Assembly: GCA_910586285.1 (NCBI GenBank)
Contig: CAJUGR010000119.1
Coordinates: 1-5,385 of the forward strand
Direction: 5' to 3'
Origin: an uncultured Erysipelotrichaceae bacterium
Lineage (GTDB): Bacteria; Bacillota_I; Bacilli_A; Erysipelotrichales; Erysipelotrichaceae
Length of the DNA stretch: 5,385 nt
In this document: piece by piece, positions 5,272 to 5,385 of the stretch
Position numbering within the stretch: position 1 is the first letter of the stretch
How the letters are laid out: each line of letters begins with the position of its first letter
Made by a program: the position numbers and the translations under genes
The notes under the pieces: generated by a model
What the model was told of the DNA's origin: nothing
Databases searched by the model: none
The model's input: the letters and a program-made list of their open reading frames with translations, nothing else

Positions 5272-5347
5272 GGCGCGTTGGAGAAACGGTTAACTCACAT
5301 GCCTTTCACGCATGCATTCACGGGTTCGAATCCCGTACGCGTCACCA
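5272..5347 (+). tRNA. tRNA-Glu (anticodon UUC)
   Basis: The 76-nt sequence folds as a full cloverleaf. The acceptor stem GGCGCGT (5272-5278) pairs with ACGCGTC (5337-5343) with one G-U. The D stem is GAG/CTC with GG in the loop. The anticodon stem CATGC/GCATG (5298-5302, 5310-5314) has the loop CTTTCAC and anticodon TTC at 5305-5307. The variable loop is 5 nt, and the T arm is ACGGG-TTCGAAT-CCCGT. The discriminator base is A5344 and CCA (5345-5347) is encoded. It reads GAA and GAG Glu codons. It has its own promoter and terminator and no adjoining tRNA in view. Confidence 0.96.
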
Positions 5348-5357
5348 ATTTGCTTGC

Positions 5358-5384
5358 AACAGGAACATGTGTTTCTGTTTTTTT
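5358..5384 (+). terminator. Rho-independent terminator of tRNA-Glu
   Basis: AACAGGAAC (5358-5366) pairs with GTTTCTGTT (5371-5379), with one G-U and an ATGT loop, and runs into seven consecutive T (5378-5384). It begins 10 nt after the CCA end, so the tRNA is a single-gene transcript. Confidence 0.9.
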
Positions 5385-5385
5385 G

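Overview
The window looks like chromosomal DNA of a low-to-moderate GC Gram-positive bacterium (Bacillota). This rests on strong AAGGAG-type ribosome binding sites, a lipoprotein signal with no outer-membrane features, standard use of TGA as stop and TGG as Trp, an IS200-type element of Firmicutes style, and a VTC / DUF4956 / beta-helix lipoprotein gene group that is common in Clostridia and Erysipelotrichia. The genus cannot be fixed by eye.

Layout. (1) Positions 1-3110, plus strand: three tightly overlapping genes that read as one operon. They are the 3' part of a VTC-domain (polyphosphate polymerase-like) protein that enters from the left edge, a DUF4956 membrane protein, and a large lipoprotein with a carbohydrate-binding-type parallel beta-helix built from coils of about 22 residues. 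The operon ends at a hairpin at 3126-3156. (2) About 3184-3806: a decayed IS200-like insertion sequence. The tnpA gene is split by stops and frameshifts and has lost the region of its HUH motif, yet the end hairpins and a hairpin that buries the transposase ribosome binding site are still visible. (3) 3893-4435, minus strand: a DJ-1/PfpI family protein with its nucleophilic Cys and partner Glu. (4) 4565-5128, plus strand, divergent from the DJ-1 gene: a stand-alone amidase_3 catalytic domain (N-acetylmuramoyl-L-alanine amidase) with no signal peptide, followed by a perfect 20-bp palindrome. (5) 5221-5384: a self-contained tRNA-Glu(UUC) unit with promoter, tRNA with encoded CCA, and terminator.

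The VTC, DUF4956 and lipoprotein genes probably act together at the cell envelope: a membrane-associated nucleotide or phosphate-polymer enzyme, an integral membrane partner and a surface-anchored glycan-binding protein. The joint function is an inference. The DJ-1, amidase and tRNA genes appear to be independent units. The least obvious content is the buried IS200 remnant in what otherwise looks like an empty 780-bp gap. I saw no convincing new defence or mobile system.
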